Shown here in pieces: positions 15,129 through 16,783 of a stretch of DNA of 16,783 nucleotides. The position numbers and the translations under genes are program-made. Within the stretch, counting starts at the first letter, position 1. Each line of letters begins with the position of its first letter. The DNA is from SXRF01 sp964624555. GTDB lineage: Bacteria > Pseudomonadota > Alphaproteobacteria > Rickettsiales > SXRF01. The stretch spans positions 1 to 16,783 of the forward strand of contig CAZUXB010000045.1 of NCBI GenBank assembly GCA_964624555.1, given 5' to 3'. The notes beneath the pieces were generated by a model. The model did no database searches. It was not told the origin of the DNA and saw nothing but the letters and a program-made list of their open reading frames with translations.

Positions 15129-16271
15129 ATGGCTAAAGACTTCTACGAAATACTTGGTGTTTCCAAATCAGCAACAGCGGATGAGCTTAAAAAGGCTTAC
15201 CGCAAGCTGGCGATGAAACACCACCCCGATAAAAACCCCGGCGATAAAACCTCTGAGGAAAAATTCAAGGAAATAAGCCACGCTTACGATATCCTCTCCG
15301 ATGAGCAGAAACGCGCAGCCTATGATCGCTACGGCCATGATGCCTTCACTCAGGGCGGCATGGGTGGCGCTTCCGGTGGTGCGGGAATGGGCGGGTTCGA
15401 TTTCTCCTCAGGCTTTGCCGATATATTTGAAGACCTCTTTGGCATGGGCGGTGGCCGAGGCCGCGGCGGCGACCAACAGGCAGCAACTCGCGGAGCCGAT
15501 CTGCGCTATAATTTGAATGTAACCCTCGAAGAAGCTTTCAAGGGCAAAAGCGAGAATATAAAAGTGACCACCGCCGCCACGTGCGAAACCTGTACTGGCA
15601 GCGGCTCTGCCGCCGGCAGCAAGCCGGTCACCTGCACCACCTGCAACGGCTCCGGCCGCGTGCGCTCCACGCAAGGATTTTTCACTGTCGAACGCACCTG
15701 CAGCACCTGCGGCGGCATGGGCAAAACCATCAAAGACCCGTGCAAGAACTGCGCGGGTAGTGGTCGTGTGCGCAAGGAAAAGACATTGTCGGTCAATATC
15801 CCAGCTGGAGTTGAGGAAGGCACCCGCATCCGCCTGTCTGGAGAGGGCGAAGTTGGTGTACGCGGTGGTAGCCCCGGCGACCTATATATATTCATCGGTA
15901 TCAAACCGCATGCGCTGTTCGCACGTGATTCTGCCGACATCCACTGCAACATCCCCATCAGCATGACCACGGCTACACTCGGCGGTTCCATCGAAGTACC
16001 AACCATCGATGGAAGCCGGGTGAAGGTCACCATACCTGAAGGCACCCAACATGGGCACCAGATGCGCCTGCGGGGTAAGGGTATGTCGATACTGCGTGCT
16101 GGCAGCCGCGGCGATATGTATATCCACACCCTTGTTGAAACTCCAATAAAACTCAATAAAAAGCAGAAAGAACTGCTCAAGGAATTCGACAAGGCCGGTG
16201 AACATGTAAGCCCGCAGTCTGAGAGCTTCTTCGCCAAGGTCAAGGATTTCTGGGAAGATTTGAAAGAATAA
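15129..16271 (+). CDS. dnaJ: Co-chaperone DnaJ (Hsp40, type A)
   Basis: DnaJ delivers unfolded clients to DnaK and stimulates its ATPase. At 380 aa it has the full type A layout: J domain (1-70) with His32-Pro33-Asp34; Gly/Phe-rich region (about 76-115); four CxxCxGxG zinc repeats (Cys152/155, 169/172, 191/194, 205/208); and C-terminal client-binding domains ending in PQSESFFAKVKDFWEDLKE. The third repeat reads CSTCGGMG, a conservative change. The start follows from the family N-terminus (AKDFYEILGV), yet there is no Shine-Dalgarno: a TGACAAC array lies immediately upstream, so translation may be weak or may rely on coupling or an unstructured leader. ubiE begins one base after its stop, an unusual partner for dnaJ and probably translationally coupled. 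Confidence 0.97.
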   Translation: MAKDFYEILGVSKSATADELKKAYRKLAMKHHPDKNPGDKTSEEKFKEISHAYDILSDEQKRAAYDRYGHDAFTQGGMGGASGGAGMGGFDFSSGFADIFEDLFGMGGGRGRGGDQQAATRGADLRYNLNVTLEEAFKGKSENIKVTTAATCETCTGSGSAAGSKPVTCTTCNGSGRVRSTQGFFTVERTCSTCGGMGKTIKDPCKNCAGSGRVRKEKTLSVNIPAGVEEGTRIRLSGEGEVGVRGGSPGDLYIFIGIKPHALFARDSADIHCNIPISMTTATLGGSIEVPTIDGSRVKVTIPEGTQHGHQMRLRGKGMSILRAGSRGDMYIHTLVETPIKLNKKQKELLKEFDKAGEHVSPQSESFFAKVKDFWEDLKE

Positions 16272-16272
16272 T

Positions 16273-16783
16273 ATGAAAACCCATTTCGGCTTCCAGACAG
16301 TGAATGAGGACGAAAAAGCCGGAATGGTGCGGGGGGTTTTTGACAGCGTCGCTTCGCGCTATGACATCATGAATGACCTTATGAGCGCCGGCCTCCACCG
16401 CCTGTGGAAGAACGATATGGTATCCATGCTGAATCCTAAGGCAGGCATGGAGATACTCGATGTTGCCGGCGGCACCGGCGATATTGCGTTCAGGATGCGC
16501 GAAAAGGCCGATTGCCACGTCACCGTCTGCGACATCAACCATGCGATGCTGAAAGAAGGCAAGAACCGCGCAACCGACCGCAACCTGCGCGAGGGGCTGA
16601 ACTGGGTCTGTGGTGATGCCGAAAACCTGCCACTACCCGATAATAGCGTCGATGCCTACACCATCGCCTTTGGTATCCGCAACGTCACCCATATTGATAA
16701 GGCACTTGCCGAAGCGTACCGCGTACTGCGCATCGGCGGCCGGTTTTTATGCTTGGAATTCAGCCATATGAACGGTGAACTTC
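16273..16783 (+). CDS. ubiE: Ubiquinone/menaquinone methyltransferase UbiE (partial, C-terminus cut by window end)
   Basis: The first 170 residues are visible, of about 250 usual for the family, and the frame is open to the window end. UbiE is the SAM-dependent C-methyltransferase of quinone synthesis. Hallmarks: FDSVASRYDIMNDLMSAGLHR near the N-terminus, the SAM motif ILDVAGGTGDIAF (61-73), the acidic end of the next strand (TVCDINHAML), DAENLPLPDNSVDAYTIAFGIRNV (AFGIRN at 132-137) and YRVLRIGGRFLCLEFS. The start ATG lies one base after the dnaJ stop, so translation is probably coupled to dnaJ. The same enzyme serves menaquinone synthesis in organisms that have it; ubiquinone is inferred from the alphaproteobacterial context. 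Confidence 0.95.
   Translation, partial: MKTHFGFQTVNEDEKAGMVRGVFDSVASRYDIMNDLMSAGLHRLWKNDMVSMLNPKAGMEILDVAGGTGDIAFRMREKADCHVTVCDINHAMLKEGKNRATDRNLREGLNWVCGDAENLPLPDNSVDAYTIAFGIRNVTHIDKALAEAYRVLRIGGRFLCLEFSHMNGEL

Overview
The window looks like chromosomal DNA of an alphaproteobacterium, probably an uncultured lineage. Supporting this are the clustering of a periplasmic parvulin, argJ and a MutT-type Nudix gene next to secA, a dnaK-dnaJ pair, a UbiE gene of the ubiquinone pathway, and three intergenic motifs that fit the CtrA consensus TTAA-N7-TTAA. Base composition is mixed: genes are moderately GC-rich, while spacers around 5.4, 8.2 and 12.4-13.0 kb are very AT-rich. The lineage is an inference from gene content, not from a marker phylogeny.

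Layout. (1) 1-53: 5' part of tRNA-Phe on the minus strand, with a good sigma70-type promoter. (2) 228-2142: two plus-strand genes of phage type, a 119-aa structural-like protein and an SGNH/GDSL hydrolase with a tail-fibre-like N-terminus. (3) 5377 down to 2149: a minus-strand run of parvulin isomerase, argJ, a secreted unknown protein and mutT; the last two overlap by 4 bases. (4) 8115-5500, minus: a large polytopic membrane protein with a C-terminal spermidine-synthase-like domain, divergent from secA (8264-10936, plus). (5) 11019-11969: a type IV pilin-like gene, followed by two convergent or minus-strand small genes (a secreted 137-aa protein and a 93-aa protein). (6) dnaK (13098-15029), a hairpin, dnaJ (15129-16271) and the start of ubiE (16273 to the window end).

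Working together: MutT, ArgJ, SecA, DnaK/DnaJ and UbiE are housekeeping genes (nucleotide-pool cleaning, arginine synthesis, protein export, folding, quinone synthesis). The parvulin is an envelope chaperone whose own export would use SecA. The pilin gene and its two small neighbours form an accessory block, and each has a CtrA-like box in its upstream region, which hints at cell-cycle or motility control.

The most unusual layer is repetitive DNA at gene borders. There are three arrays with a 7-base period (2138-2172, 4307-4369, 15096-15123), an 8-base-period palindrome inside the secA reading frame (9798-9859), and two copies plus a fragment of a palindromic element of about 85-89 bp with GTCA...TGAC ends (3008-3096, 11071-11155, 11987-12008). 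These repeats supply stop codons, take the place where Shine-Dalgarno sequences would be expected (argJ, dnaJ), encode part of SecA, and encode part of the pilin leader. They are the best candidate for something not yet described here.
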